Counted from the first letter of the stretch, positions 1-8,867 are shown. The stretch is 64,000 nt of DNA from Marinobacter vulgaris (GCF_003344045.1 NZ_QFWX01000002.1:405270-469269); one strand, 5' to 3'. Notes: generated by a model from the letters alone, not told the origin. Numbers and translations are program-made.

Positions 1-619
1 GCTTCAATGAGGGGTAGATAATTTCCCGCAGTTCCCGCAGGTGATTGGGGCCGGCGTCTGCCCGGATCAGGAGTCCACCGGTTTTCAATACCCGGGCGAA
101 CTCGGTATAGACGGGAAAGCCAAACAGACACAGTATCCGGTCCAGAGTGCCCGGCAGCACGGGGATATTGGCGTTGCTGCCGACCACCCAGCGCGGGCGT
201 TTGTCCTGCTTTGCAGCCGCCAGAGCCGCCCATTTGGAAATATCCAGCCCGATCACCGATAGCTGCGTGTTGGCGCTTTCCGCTGCAAGCTGTCTCAGGT
301 AATACCCTTCGCCGCAGCCGGCATCCAGACAGGCCAGTCGATCGGCTTCATCGCTTGTACACTGCAGAACAGCGGCGTTTACAGCCTCCGCGACAGGCCG
401 ATAGTAGCCGGCATTGAGAAAGTGTCGGCGCGCGGCCACCATTTCCCTGCTGTCACCCGGGGCAAGGGAGCGTTTTTTCTGCACCGGCAGCAGGTGCAGA
501 TAGCCCTGGCGGGCAACGTCGAAGCTGTGGCCGGCGGGGCAGCGCCAGCACGTCCCTGAGCCGGCCAGAGGTTCGCCGTCCAGCGGGCAGGCAAGTGCAT
601 CAAACGGGTCGATAGTCAT
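1..619 (-). CDS. rlmA: 23S rRNA (guanine-N1)-methyltransferase RlmA, partial at the window edge
   Basis: The 3' end lies beyond the left edge; about 206 codons are visible from an ATG at 619. The N-terminus has a small zinc-finger region (ACPLDGEPL then CWRCPAGHSFD) followed by the family stretch GYLHLLPVQKKR and PGDSREMVAARRHFL. A Rossmann SAM-binding motif follows (CLDAGCGEGYYL), then GLDISKWA. The family methylates N1 of a guanine in 23S rRNA helix 35 (G745 in E. coli). The second cysteine of the usual CPxC knuckle is Asp here, while an extra Cys occurs three residues before the third ligand, so the zinc ligands may be rearranged. It is divergent from the next gene. Confidence 0.88.
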   Translation of the reverse strand, partial: MTIDPFDALACPLDGEPLAGSGTCWRCPAGHSFDVARQGYLHLLPVQKKRSLAPGDSREMVAARRHFLNAGYYRPVAEAVNAAVLQCTSDEADRLACLDAGCGEGYYLRQLAAESANTQLSVIGLDISKWAALAAAKQDKRPRWVVGSNANIPVLPGTLDRILCLFGFPVYTEFARVLKTGGLLIRADAGPNHLRELREIIYPSLK

Positions 620-711
620 CCGGGTGCCCGCTGCTGCCGTTTCAATGTGGTTGAGAACCGACGGGCAAATCCCCAGAATAGCGGCGCACCGATCAGACGA
701 GGGCAACCACC

Positions 712-1449
712 GTGAAGGGCGAGATTATCCATTACACCCGGGACGCACTCGGTGGCATTCTGGTGATCGACTATCGCAAACATCGGGTAATGACCTTTGA
801 TTCGGTGTTTGAACAGAGCAAGATTGACCGTCGCAGGCCTTACCTGCCCGTCCATGAATACTGCCGTGCCATGCTGCTGCCGCTTGCCTTCGTACAGCCC
901 TCACACGCCACCGTGCTGGGGCTCGGGGGCGGCGTGATGGCCAGTGCACTGCTGCATCTGCTGCCCGAATGCCAGGTCCACGCCGTGGAGCTTCGCCCCA
1001 GCGTGCTGCAGGTGGCCCGCGAATACTTCAGCCTGCCGCACCGGGCCAACTTCACCGTCACCGTTGGCGACGCCCGGGATGCCCTGAACAAAGTGCCAGA
1101 CCACGGCACCGACCTCATCCTGGCGGACATGTACAGCTCCAACCGCATGAGCCCCGCGCAGGCCCAGCGGGAGTTTATCAGACAAACCAGCCGGGCACTC
1201 AGCAACAACGGCTGGCTTGCCATCAACTATCACCGCGCGCCCGACCTCAACGGGCCGTTTTTCCGCCATCTCCGGGGAGAGTTTGCAGCTCTGCTGCTGT
1301 TCCGGAGTAAAACCAACAATACCGTCATTTTTGCCAGCAAAGGCCCTTTTCAGGCGCTGCATGGCAAGGACCCGGCACTGACCGCCCTGGAAAAAAGCCT
1401 GCCTATCGACTGGCGCCGGCTGATGGCGAGGGTAAGCCGCCTTACCTGA
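712..1449 (+). CDS. Spermidine synthase-like methyltransferase-fold protein
   Basis: This 245-residue protein starts at GTG 712. It has the spermidine synthase/SAM-methyltransferase fold: a glycine-rich loop VLGLGGGVMASALL at about residue 67, the acidic nucleoside-binding residue in HAVELRPSVLQVAREYF, and GDARDAL before DLILADMYSS, which replaces the catalytic DxxDP-type loop of SpeE. Bacterial proteins of this size annotated as spermidine synthase often lack proven aminopropyltransferase activity, so the substrate is not known. No speD lies nearby. It could equally be a generic class I methyltransferase. Confidence 0.7.
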   Translation: MKGEIIHYTRDALGGILVIDYRKHRVMTFDSVFEQSKIDRRRPYLPVHEYCRAMLLPLAFVQPSHATVLGLGGGVMASALLHLLPECQVHAVELRPSVLQVAREYFSLPHRANFTVTVGDARDALNKVPDHGTDLILADMYSSNRMSPAQAQREFIRQTSRALSNNGWLAINYHRAPDLNGPFFRHLRGEFAALLLFRSKTNNTVIFASKGPFQALHGKDPALTALEKSLPIDWRRLMARVSRLT

Positions 1450-1586
1450 GCAGGATCAGCGTCGACAGCAACCCTCCTTTTCTCCTCACAAAGTAGCAGG
1501 CTCCCGGCCCGCAGGTAGCATTGTGCGGCACTGGCAAACCGCTAACATAAGCAGAACCAACAACAAAAAGACTCTGGAGAGATGCC

Positions 1587-3689
1587 ATGCCCGGGCGGCT
1601 GTTGCTGCTGTTGGTCATTATCTGCCTTTTCCCGGCAGCTCACGGCGCGTTGAACGATGAAAAGCGGGCGATGATCCAGGAACTGTTTCCCAAGGCCACG
1701 GAAATCCGCGACAAGCTACCGGATTATCCGGTCTATCCGGTTTATCAGCTTCAGGAGCGGCTGGGCTACGCCTACGAATCCCTCGATCTGAGCCGGCTCC
1801 AGGGTTTTGCCGGCAAGCCCATCAGTATGCTGATAGGGCTGGATACACGTGGGCGCTTTACCGGTGTGCGCATCCTCAGCCACCACGAACCGGTTTTTCT
1901 TCACGGACTGGGGGAGGAGCCACTGCTGGAATTCATTGACCAGTATGAAGGCCGCTCACTGACGGAACAGATCATTGTTGATACGTCCGGCTCCGGTTCT
2001 GGCACGGATGCGGATGGCAACGTCGTCCGTTTCGACGGCGTAAGCAAGGCAACGGTGTCGGTGCTGATCATCAACGACACTGTTTTGTCCTCGGCCCTAA
2101 AGGTAGCGCGGGAAAAGCTGGACGGGTTTACCCAGGAAGCCGCTACCCGGGCCAGAACCGACCTTTACCAACCCCTCTCCTGGCAGCAACTGGTGGACCG
2201 TGGCTACCTCGGCCACTGGAAGGTCAGCCCCGAAGCCGTCGAAGCCAAACTCGGCGCGCCACTGTCGGCCTACCCCGAGGGGCCGCAACCGGAACCGGGC
2301 GAGCCCTTTACCGAGCTGTTTTTTGGTTACATCAACGCGCCCATGGTGGGCCGCAACCTGCTGGGTGATGAAGGCTTTGAGCGGCTGAAAGAACGCATCG
2401 GGCCGGGCGCGCAGATAATGGCCGTCATGTCCCGCGGCGCTTATCCCCACGTGTCAGACGATTTTACCCCGGGAAGCTCCCCGGGGCGGCTGGGGCTGCA
2501 GCAGAACAACCTGTCCCTGGAAATACGCGATATCAACGTGTTCCACCAGAACATCGCCATCTCCATCGATGGCATGCCTGACATGGCAGCAGCGACCCTG
2601 TTCCGGGTCGGTGGCAATGCCGGTTTCAACCCCGGTGCCGACGCCAGCCTGAAACTCAATGTCACGCTGCGCAAAAATCACCTGGTGGCCGACAATACCG
2701 AGCTCGATATCCCGGTGGATTTTGCCGACGAACTGTTCGAGACCGTCGAGGTGGCCGCCCGCCCGGAAGACAATCGCCCGCCGGTGTGGATCGGGCTGTG
2801 GAAGGACCGCTGGCTGACGATTGCTGTTCTGGTGGCCGGACTGGCCGTGCTGACGGTGTTTTTTGCCCGTCAACGTACCCTGAGCAGACACCCGAAACTG
2901 ATTCACCGTTTCCGCTGGGGCTTCCTGTTTTTCACGCTTTTCTTCATTGGCTTCTACGCCCAGGGCCAGCTTTCGGTGGTGAATATCTACACCCTTTTCC
3001 TGTCCATCTGGGACGGCTTTTCCCTGAACGTTTTCCTGATGGATCCGGTACTGTTCATTCTGTGGACCTATACCTTTATCACGCTGTTTATCTGGGGCCG
3101 GGGGCTGTTCTGTGGCTGGCTTTGCCCGTTCGGTGCATTACAGGAGATGGCCGCCTGGCTGGGCGAAAAGCTGAAGTTCCGCCAGATCAAAGTATCGGAC
3201 AAATGGCACCGCCGGCTGATTGTTCTGAAATATCCGATTCTACTGGTGCTGGTGGGAACCGCTTTCTATTCCCTGGAACTGGCGGAGAAGCTTGTGGAGG
3301 TGGAACCGTTCAAAACCAGCATCACACTGTTCTTTGTGCGCTCCTGGCCCTTCGTGGTCTACGCCGTCGGGTTGCTGGTAATCGGCATGTTCATTCACAA
3401 GTTTTACTGCCGCTACCTTTGCCCGCTGGGGGCCGGGCTGGCGGTTCTGGGCAAGCTGCGACTGTTCAGCTGGCTGGATCGGGTGGAGCTGTGCGGCAAA
3501 CCCTGCCAGCACTGCAAGAACAGCTGCGGCATCAACGCCATTCGCAAGGATGGTCGCATTGATTATAACGAATGTATTCAGTGCCTTGAGTGTGTGGTGA
3601 TTCTGAAGGACGAAGACCAGTGCGTGGACAAAGTGCTACAGAAAAAACGCCAGCGGCAGGCCGGCATTCTGGCCACGGATGCAGGCTGA
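1587..3689 (+). CDS. nosR: NosR/NirI-family FMN-binding, polytopic [4Fe-4S] membrane protein
   Basis: The 700-residue protein begins with a signal peptide. A periplasmic FMN-binding domain follows, with the flavin attachment-type motif DGVSKATVSV near residue 154. Transmembrane helices start near residue 410, and two membrane CxxxCP motifs (FCGWLCPFGA and YCRYLCPLGAG) are present. The C-terminal ferredoxin-like part has CGKPCQHCKNSC and CIQCLEC. This is the NosR order; NosR is a membrane electron donor/maturation factor for nitrous oxide reductase. No nosZ, nosD, nosF, nosY, nosL or apbE is in the window, so the partner here is unknown and the symbol marks family only. RBS CTGGAG precedes the ATG. 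Confidence 0.85.
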   Translation: MPGRLLLLLVIICLFPAAHGALNDEKRAMIQELFPKATEIRDKLPDYPVYPVYQLQERLGYAYESLDLSRLQGFAGKPISMLIGLDTRGRFTGVRILSHHEPVFLHGLGEEPLLEFIDQYEGRSLTEQIIVDTSGSGSGTDADGNVVRFDGVSKATVSVLIINDTVLSSALKVAREKLDGFTQEAATRARTDLYQPLSWQQLVDRGYLGHWKVSPEAVEAKLGAPLSAYPEGPQPEPGEPFTELFFGYINAPMVGRNLLGDEGFERLKERIGPGAQIMAVMSRGAYPHVSDDFTPGSSPGRLGLQQNNLSLEIRDINVFHQNIAISIDGMPDMAAATLFRVGGNAGFNPGADASLKLNVTLRKNHLVADNTELDIPVDFADELFETVEVAARPEDNRPPVWIGLWKDRWLTIAVLVAGLAVLTVFFARQRTLSRHPKLIHRFRWGFLFFTLFFIGFYAQGQLSVVNIYTLFLSIWDGFSLNVFLMDPVLFILWTYTFITLFIWGRGLFCGWLCPFGALQEMAAWLGEKLKFRQIKVSDKWHRRLIVLKYPILLVLVGTAFYSLELAEKLVEVEPFKTSITLFFVRSWPFVVYAVGLLVIGMFIHKFYCRYLCPLGAGLAVLGKLRLFSWLDRVELCGKPCQHCKNSCGINAIRKDGRIDYNECIQCLECVVILKDEDQCVDKVLQKKRQRQAGILATDAG

Positions 3690-3703
3690 GCCGCATCCGT
3701 GGC
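3672..3703 (+). terminator. Hairpin over the nosR stop codon
   Basis: A perfect 11-bp stem, GCCACGGATGC paired with GCATCCGTGGC across a 10-nt loop, spans the nosR stop codon. No T-run follows, so it is at best a weak or factor-assisted terminator. The next gene is convergent. Confidence 0.4.
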
Positions 3704-3723
3704 GCCGTGGCAATGCAGCCCAG

Positions 3724-4278
3724 TTACTTGTTCTTGTGCCACTCGAACTTCTGGAACGGCTCATCAACAGGGGTTTCTGCGATGTGGTTGATGTAGTTGC
3801 TCATGGTCTTCTGGGACAACACCAGAATAACTTCCAGTACTTGCCGGTGTTTGTAGCCAGCCTTGTAGAAGGCATCCAGGTCTTCCCTGCTGACATTGCC
3901 ATGCTTGTTCATCACCGCAAGGGTAAAGTCTCTCAGGGCTTCCAGCTTGTCGCTGGGCAGGGGCGTTTCATCCCGCAATGCGTTGATGATGTCGTCCGAT
4001 ACTTCCATCATCTTGGCGATACCGGTGTGCGCGGGCACACAGTAGTGACAGGCATTCTCGACATTGATGGTCTGCCAGACCACGGTTTTTTCGTCGTTGT
4101 CGAAGCTGCTGTCGAGCACGAGCTGGTGCAGGGTCTGATAGGCTTCAAGAACGCCCGGTGCTTCCGCCATAACGGCGTGCAGGCCCGGAATCATGCCAAA
4201 CCCCTTCAGTGACTTTTCCAGAAGCGGTTTGGATTTTTCCGGTGCGGATTCCACATTGTGAAGCGGGAAATCTGACAT
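3724..4278 (-). CDS. Carboxymuconolactone decarboxylase/AhpD-like protein
   Basis: The 184-residue protein is of the AhpD/CMD superfamily. The redox-type motif ENACHYCVPAHTG (CxxC plus downstream His) near residues 75-87 is the usual peroxidase signature of YciW/AhpD-like members, and MSNYINHIAETPVDEPFQKFEW closes the chain. RBS AGAGGAG lies 8 nt before the ATG. It is divergent from the TetR gene and one of the two matching operators sits in its leader. It is therefore probably the repressor's target, with a role in peroxide or electrophile handling. The exact substrate cannot be read from sequence. Confidence 0.8.
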   Translation of the reverse strand: MSDFPLHNVESAPEKSKPLLEKSLKGFGMIPGLHAVMAEAPGVLEAYQTLHQLVLDSSFDNDEKTVVWQTINVENACHYCVPAHTGIAKMMEVSDDIINALRDETPLPSDKLEALRDFTLAVMNKHGNVSREDLDAFYKAGYKHRQVLEVILVLSQKTMSNYINHIAETPVDEPFQKFEWHKNK

Positions 4279-4302
4279 AGCGTTCTCCTCTAAAATGTAT
4301 TT

Positions 4303-4318
4303 TTGAGCGGTTACTCAA
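4303..4318. promoter_or_regulatory. Putative TetR operator 1
   Basis: TTGAGCGGTTACTCAA is an inverted repeat of the form TTGA-N8-TCAA inside a longer TTGAG/CTCAA match. It lies about 25 nt before the AhpD-like start and matches operator 2 in form and in the TTGAGC half. Confidence 0.6.
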
Positions 4319-4336
4319 TTACAGCCCAACGGTACC

Positions 4337-4365
4337 TGTTTTTGAGCACTCGTTCAAGCTATAAT
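4337..4365 (+). promoter_or_regulatory. Promoter of the TetR gene
   Basis: A perfect -10 TATAAT sits at 4360-4365 with a weak -35 (TGTTTT) 17 nt upstream. Operator 2 fills the spacer. Confidence 0.55.
4342..4357. promoter_or_regulatory. Putative TetR operator 2
   Basis: TTGAGCACTCGTTCAA repeats the TTGA-N8-TCAA pattern. It ends 2 nt before a perfect -10 box, so a bound repressor would cover the -35/-10 spacer of the tetR promoter, consistent with autorepression. Confidence 0.6.
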
Positions 4366-4402
4366 CAGGCATATTTCAACCACCGGGAGTGGGTAGCTAT
4401 CA

Positions 4403-5008
4403 ATGGCCAGAAACGCTCGCTATGATCGACAGATCGCCCTTGAAAAAGCGATGAACCTGTTTTGGGAAAAGGGCTACGCAGGGGCCTCCATGAAGCAGAT
4501 AGAGCTGGCGCTGGATATGCGCCCGGGAAGTATCTACGCCACCTTCGGCAGCAAAGACGGCCTGTTCAGTGAGGCCCTCGCCGCGTACGCAGAGAGGGGT
4601 GGGGCAGAACTTCGGGAGCATCTCGCCGGGTATCAGTCGATACTGGACGGACTGCAGGAATATCTTCGCCGCGTCGCCCGCCAGTCCAGTCCCGGCACGG
4701 ACATCCCGTCGCGAGCCTGCATGGTGGTAAAGACACTGCTGGAAGCAAGCTATACCAACACAGTAGTGGCAGATCAGGCCAATACCATCCTGCACGCGAT
4801 AGAGCAGTCCCTCAGGGAACTCCTGGAGCAGGCAAAAATGCGGGGCGAACTGGATGCCGGCACCGACTGTGCACGGCTGGCGAGATTGCTTCAGGCCCAG
4901 CTTATCGGCCTGCGGTCGTTCGCACAAAGAGACATCGAGCCGGAACAGGTTACCGACCTCGCCGAAGACATGGCGAGCATTCTGGATCACTATCGGGTCC
5001 GCCACTGA
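4403..5008 (+). CDS. TetR/AcrR-family transcriptional regulator
   Basis: The 201-residue protein has an N-terminal TetR helix-turn-helix: ALEKAMNLFWEKGYAGASMKQIE, then MRPGSIYATFGSKDGLFSEAL. The C-terminal part (about residues 80-195) is a ligand-binding domain with SRACMVVKTLLE, like the TetR_C_6-type repressors of electrophile or aldehyde-responsive genes. It is transcribed away from the AhpD-like gene, and two TTGA-N8-TCAA sites lie between them. I infer that it represses both itself and that gene. The ligand is unknown. Confidence 0.87.
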   Translation: MARNARYDRQIALEKAMNLFWEKGYAGASMKQIELALDMRPGSIYATFGSKDGLFSEALAAYAERGGAELREHLAGYQSILDGLQEYLRRVARQSSPGTDIPSRACMVVKTLLEASYTNTVVADQANTILHAIEQSLRELLEQAKMRGELDAGTDCARLARLLQAQLIGLRSFAQRDIEPEQVTDLAEDMASILDHYRVRH

Positions 5009-5037
5009 AGCCGACCGCCTTGCAGGAACCCCGTGTT

Positions 5038-6348
5038 ATGGAAAACCTTCATCATATCGTTGTCGTCGGTGGCGGCGCAGGCGGTCTTGAACTGGTCACC
5101 CGCCTTGGCAACAAACTGGGCAAGAAGCGCAAGGCCCGTATTACCCTGGTGGACGCCGGTCTGACCCATGTCTGGAAACCGCTACTCCATGAGGTGGCCT
5201 CCGGTTCCCTGGATGCCAACGCCAACGAAATCAACTACCGGGCCCATGCCCGCAAACATCACTACGAGTTCCAGCTGGGCCGGATGAGCGGGCTTGATCG
5301 CAAGCAAAAAACGGTCGTGATTGCGCCCTTTCACGATGAAGAGGGAAAAGAAGTCGTTCCGGAGCGTCATATTGACTACGACACCCTGGTGATCGCTGTC
5401 GGCAGCACTGCCAATGATTTCGGAACACCCGGCGCCCAGGACCATTGCCTGTTTCTGGACAGCCTCATCCAGGCCCGGCGCTTCCATAACCTGATGCTCA
5501 ATGCATTTTTGCGCAAGAACCATGACGCCTATTGCGGCAATGGCCACGAACTGCCCATCACCATCATCGGGGCCGGCGCCACCGGTGTGGAACTGGCTGC
5601 CGAGCTGCGCCTGGCTTCCCGGGAACTGCCGGTTTACGGCATGAACCACCTGCGCGCGGAAGATGTTTCCATTACCGTTATTGAGGCCGCGGAGCGTATC
5701 TTGCCAGCGCTTCCGGCCCGACTCTCGGCCGCGGCAACCCGTGAACTGGAACATCAGAATGTCAGGGTGCTGACCGGTCAGCCGGTCAATGAAATCCGCG
5801 ACGACACCCTCGTTATGAAGGACGGCACCGAGCTCGCCTCCGAAATGACCATATGGGCGGCGGGCATCAAAGCCCCGGCCTTCCTGGCAGAGCTGGAGGG
5901 GCTTGAGACCAACCGGGGCAATCAGATAAAGGTCCATCAAACCCTCGAATCCACCACCGATCCGGATATTTTTGCCTTTGGTGACTGTGCGGAATGCCCC
6001 CAGCCGGACTCGGAGCGCCCGGTGCCGCCCCGCGCCCAGGCCGCCCACCAACAGGCAGACGTGCTGTTCAAGACACTGCGCAACCGCCTGCAGGGCGGGG
6101 AAGCTGTTCCCTTTGTCTACAACGACCACGGCTCACTGATCAACTTCAGCCGTTACACCACCGTGGGCAACCTGATGGGCAACCTCTCCGGTCGCAGCAT
6201 GTATATTGAAGGCAAGGTGGCGCGCCTGTTCTACCTTTCCCTGTACCGGATGCACCAGTTAGCACTGCACGGTTTCCTGCGCACCAGCGTCATCTGGCTG
6301 ATGGACCGCATTACCCGCGCCATGCATCCGCGCCTGAAACTGCACTGA
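5038..6348 (+). CDS. ndh: Type II NADH:quinone oxidoreductase (NDH-2)
   Basis: The 436-residue FAD protein has two Rossmann motifs. VVVGGGAGGLELVTRL at the N-terminus binds FAD, and ITIIGAGATGVELAAEL near residue 178 binds NADH. The FAD-binding end motif IFAFGDCAECP lies near residue 305, followed by a C-terminal membrane-binding region. NDH-2 passes electrons from NADH to quinone without pumping protons. I chose ATG 5038, which has AGGAA about 10 nt upstream, over an in-frame TTG at 5020 that lacks a ribosome site. It lies 29 nt after the TetR gene and may be read with it. Confidence 0.88.
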   Translation: MENLHHIVVVGGGAGGLELVTRLGNKLGKKRKARITLVDAGLTHVWKPLLHEVASGSLDANANEINYRAHARKHHYEFQLGRMSGLDRKQKTVVIAPFHDEEGKEVVPERHIDYDTLVIAVGSTANDFGTPGAQDHCLFLDSLIQARRFHNLMLNAFLRKNHDAYCGNGHELPITIIGAGATGVELAAELRLASRELPVYGMNHLRAEDVSITVIEAAERILPALPARLSAAATRELEHQNVRVLTGQPVNEIRDDTLVMKDGTELASEMTIWAAGIKAPAFLAELEGLETNRGNQIKVHQTLESTTDPDIFAFGDCAECPQPDSERPVPPRAQAAHQQADVLFKTLRNRLQGGEAVPFVYNDHGSLINFSRYTTVGNLMGNLSGRSMYIEGKVARLFYLSLYRMHQLALHGFLRTSVIWLMDRITRAMHPRLKLH

Positions 6349-6399
6349 CCCGAAGCCCAAGCTGTTATTATCGGAGTTTATCCCCGAACCGGAGCATGA

Positions 6400-8115
6400 A
6401 TGGATCCGATTCTCACCCTGATCGGCGCACTGATGCTGGTCATCAGCATCATGCTCAGCCCGCTGTCCAGCAGGCTGGGCATGCCGGTACTGCTGATTTT
6501 TCTTATTGTCGGCATGATGATGGGGGAAGACGGCCCGGGCGGGCTGCTGTTTGACGATTTCGAACTGGCTTTCCTGATTGCCAACCTCGCCCTGGGTGTG
6601 ATTCTGCTTGATGGCGGCATGCGCACCAGGGCCGAAACCTTCCGCGTGGGACTGCGCCCGGCGCTGATGCTGGCCAGCCTTGGCGTGTTTCTGACTGCCG
6701 CTGGTGCCGGCCTGGTCGCCTGGTGGGTGTTCGATCTGCACTGGCTCACGGCACTGCTGATCGGCGCCATTATTTCCTCCACAGACGCGGCAGCGGTGTT
6801 TTCCCTGCTCCAGGGCCGCGGCCTCCATCTGAATGAGAGGGTCAGCGCGACCCTGGAAATCGAATCGGGCAGCAACGATCCGATGGCCATTTTCCTGACC
6901 CTGATGCTGGTCACCATGATTGAGGCCGGCGGCGCCTCGGAAGGCTGGATTGCCCTGGTGATGCTGGTGAAACAGTTCGGCATTGGCGGCGCCATAGGCG
7001 TGATCGGTGGTTTCATCGTGGTGGAAATGGCCAACCGGATCAGGCTTACGCCGTCGCTTTATCCATTACTCGTGGTTGCCGCCGGCATCATGGTGTTCTC
7101 GGGCACCAATGCCCTAGGGGGCAGTGGCTTTCTCGCCATCTATCTGACCGGGGTGGTCATCGGCAACCGACCGGTGCGCATGATGCCGATGATACTACAG
7201 GTTCATGATGGCCTGGCCTGGCTCGCCCAGCTGTGCCTGTTCCTGATGCTCGGTTTGCTGGTCACACCATCGGAACTTTTACCGCTGGCCGGCGGTGGTC
7301 TCATACTGGCATTTGCACTGATTTTCCTGATACGGCCACTCACGGTCATGGCGACACTCTGGCCTTTCGGATTTAATCGCCGGGAACTGGGCTTTATCAG
7401 CTGGGTCGGTTTGAGGGGCGCCGTGCCCATTGTACTGGCGCTGTTCCCGATCATCGCTGATATCCCCCAGGCCCAGCTCATTTTCCATGTCGCCTTTTTC
7501 ATCGTGCTGGTGTCTTTGGTCGTCCAGGGCACCACCATGGCGCCGCTGGCGCGAAAGCTGCGCCTTGAGGTGCCCGCTGGCGAGGGGCCTTATCGGCGTC
7601 TGCCTCTGGACGTTCCGGCCGCCGGGGATCATGAGTTGATGCTTTTCCCGCTCAAGGGAGACGTCTGGGAAACGCCCAAACCCCTGGGCCAGCTACGGCT
7701 TCCGGACAACACCGCGATTGCCGGCGTTTTCCGCCAGCGCGTTTGCCACCAGCCCAGTCCGGACATGGAGGTGTCTGCTGGTGACGTCCTGGCCATGTTT
7801 GCCACGCCGGCTGCATTACCGGAGCTGGGCAAGGCCCTCAGCGGTCGACATGCTCCGCGGTATCTGGCAGAGCGGGCATTCTTTGGTGATTTCGTGCTTA
7901 ACGGTGATGCCCTGCTGGGCGATGTAGAACAGGTTTACGGCATTGAATTTGACGAACTGCCTCCGGAACTGTCTCTTGCCGAATGCTTTGCAAAGCGCAC
8001 GAAAGGTCATCCGGTGATCGGTGACAAGGTGAAGCTGGGGCCGGTCACGCTGGTGGCCAGGGCTACCGAGGCCGACCGGGTAGTCAAGGTCGGCCTGAAA
8101 ATGGACAATCAATGA
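6400..8115 (+). CDS. nhaP2: K+/H+ antiporter NhaP2 (CvrA) family
   Basis: The 571-residue protein has about 12 transmembrane helices of the CPA1 Na+(K+)/H+ exchanger type in its first 390 residues. The ion-site regions ALLIGAIISSTDAAAVFSLL and LEIESGSNDPMAIF are present. Two cytosolic parts follow: a TrkA_C/RCK_C-like segment (about 410-485, starting HELMLFPLKGDVWE) and a CorC/HlyC-type C-terminal domain ending VTLVARATEADRVVKVGL. This is the layout of NhaP2, a potassium/proton antiporter of the inner membrane used in osmotic and pH adaptation. Confidence 0.88.
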   Translation: MDPILTLIGALMLVISIMLSPLSSRLGMPVLLIFLIVGMMMGEDGPGGLLFDDFELAFLIANLALGVILLDGGMRTRAETFRVGLRPALMLASLGVFLTAAGAGLVAWWVFDLHWLTALLIGAIISSTDAAAVFSLLQGRGLHLNERVSATLEIESGSNDPMAIFLTLMLVTMIEAGGASEGWIALVMLVKQFGIGGAIGVIGGFIVVEMANRIRLTPSLYPLLVVAAGIMVFSGTNALGGSGFLAIYLTGVVIGNRPVRMMPMILQVHDGLAWLAQLCLFLMLGLLVTPSELLPLAGGGLILAFALIFLIRPLTVMATLWPFGFNRRELGFISWVGLRGAVPIVLALFPIIADIPQAQLIFHVAFFIVLVSLVVQGTTMAPLARKLRLEVPAGEGPYRRLPLDVPAAGDHELMLFPLKGDVWETPKPLGQLRLPDNTAIAGVFRQRVCHQPSPDMEVSAGDVLAMFATPAALPELGKALSGRHAPRYLAERAFFGDFVLNGDALLGDVEQVYGIEFDELPPELSLAECFAKRTKGHPVIGDKVKLGPVTLVARATEADRVVKVGLKMDNQ

Positions 8116-8148
8116 ACACCTTTTTACAAAACCATGTCGAAACGCCGT

Positions 8149-8177
8149 TTCGATTAACGAAATGCCTGTGCTATAAA
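8149..8177 (+). promoter_or_regulatory. Candidate promoter of the L,D-transpeptidase gene
   Basis: A -35 TTCGAT at 8149 and a -10 TATAAA at 8172 are separated by 17 nt, just upstream of the start at 8192. The overlapping inverted repeat CGAAACGCCGTTTCG may also end the nhaP2 transcript. Confidence 0.4.
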
Positions 8178-8191
8178 GTGTACAAACAGTA

Positions 8192-8779
8192 ATGATTGGC
8201 TCCACCATGCTCCTGAAATCTTTATCGTTAATCTCTGCCACCGGATCCAGAAACCTGACAGCCGCCTGCGCGGTGGCCCTGTTCTGCCTGCTCACACTTG
8301 CCAGCAAACCAGCGACCGCGTCAGAGCTGCCCATGGGGGCCATGGCAGAAGCCCCGGAAGTCAGTGAGGTACTGGTTCGCAAGGAGGAACGCCGGCTTTA
8401 TCTCCTGTCAGGCGAGCAGGTGGTCCGCAGCTATCGCATCGGTCTTGGTGACAACCCATCCGGTCACAAGCTCTATGAGGGCGACAAGCGCACGCCCGAG
8501 GGCGAATATGTGCTGGACTGGCGCAATCCCGACAGTGACTTCTACAAGTCCATCCATATCTCCTATCCGAACGAGCAGGACCGGGAGCAGGCTTCAGCCT
8601 GGGGTCTGGATCCTGGCGGCAGCATCATGATCCATGGCTTGCCCAACGACGCCGGCGACTTGGCGTTTGCCTTTCTGGGCCTCGACTGGACAGATGGCTG
8701 CATCGCCGTCAGCAATGAAGAAATGGATGAGATCTGGCAGCTTGTTGCCGATGGAACCCCCATCCGGATAGTCCCCTGA
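8192..8779 (+). CDS. L,D-transpeptidase family protein (YkuD domain), exported
   Basis: The 195-residue protein has a signal peptide ending near ATASE. A YkuD domain follows with IMIHGLPN and the catalytic motif DWTDGCIAVSNEEM (His and the Cys nucleophile of the HxxG-SxGC type). These enzymes form 3-3 peptidoglycan crosslinks or attach proteins to peptidoglycan in the periplasm. The short length and the KEERRLYLLSGEQVVRSYRIGLG start of the domain match the small YafK/ErfK-like group. A second ATG at 8207 is an alternative start. The next gene encodes an Lpp-like lipoprotein, a plausible anchoring partner, though that link is inference. Confidence 0.85.
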   Translation: MIGSTMLLKSLSLISATGSRNLTAACAVALFCLLTLASKPATASELPMGAMAEAPEVSEVLVRKEERRLYLLSGEQVVRSYRIGLGDNPSGHKLYEGDKRTPEGEYVLDWRNPDSDFYKSIHISYPNEQDREQASAWGLDPGGSIMIHGLPNDAGDLAFAFLGLDWTDGCIAVSNEEMDEIWQLVADGTPIRIVP

Positions 8780-8867
8780 TCCATCAGCGGGCGCTGGTGT
8801 CCCGGCATAAACCGTTACTGCAAAATTACGTTGTTGTCATGACACGGGAACTTTTACGTATCCTTAG

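Noticed and set aside
712..1449. Calling the gene speE
   Set aside because: The methyltransferase/spermidine-synthase fold is clear but the aminopropyl-transfer active-site loop is not, and no speD is nearby.
5020..5037. TTG start six codons upstream for the NDH-2 gene
   Set aside because: No ribosome site precedes it, while the ATG at 5038 has AGGAA at a normal distance.
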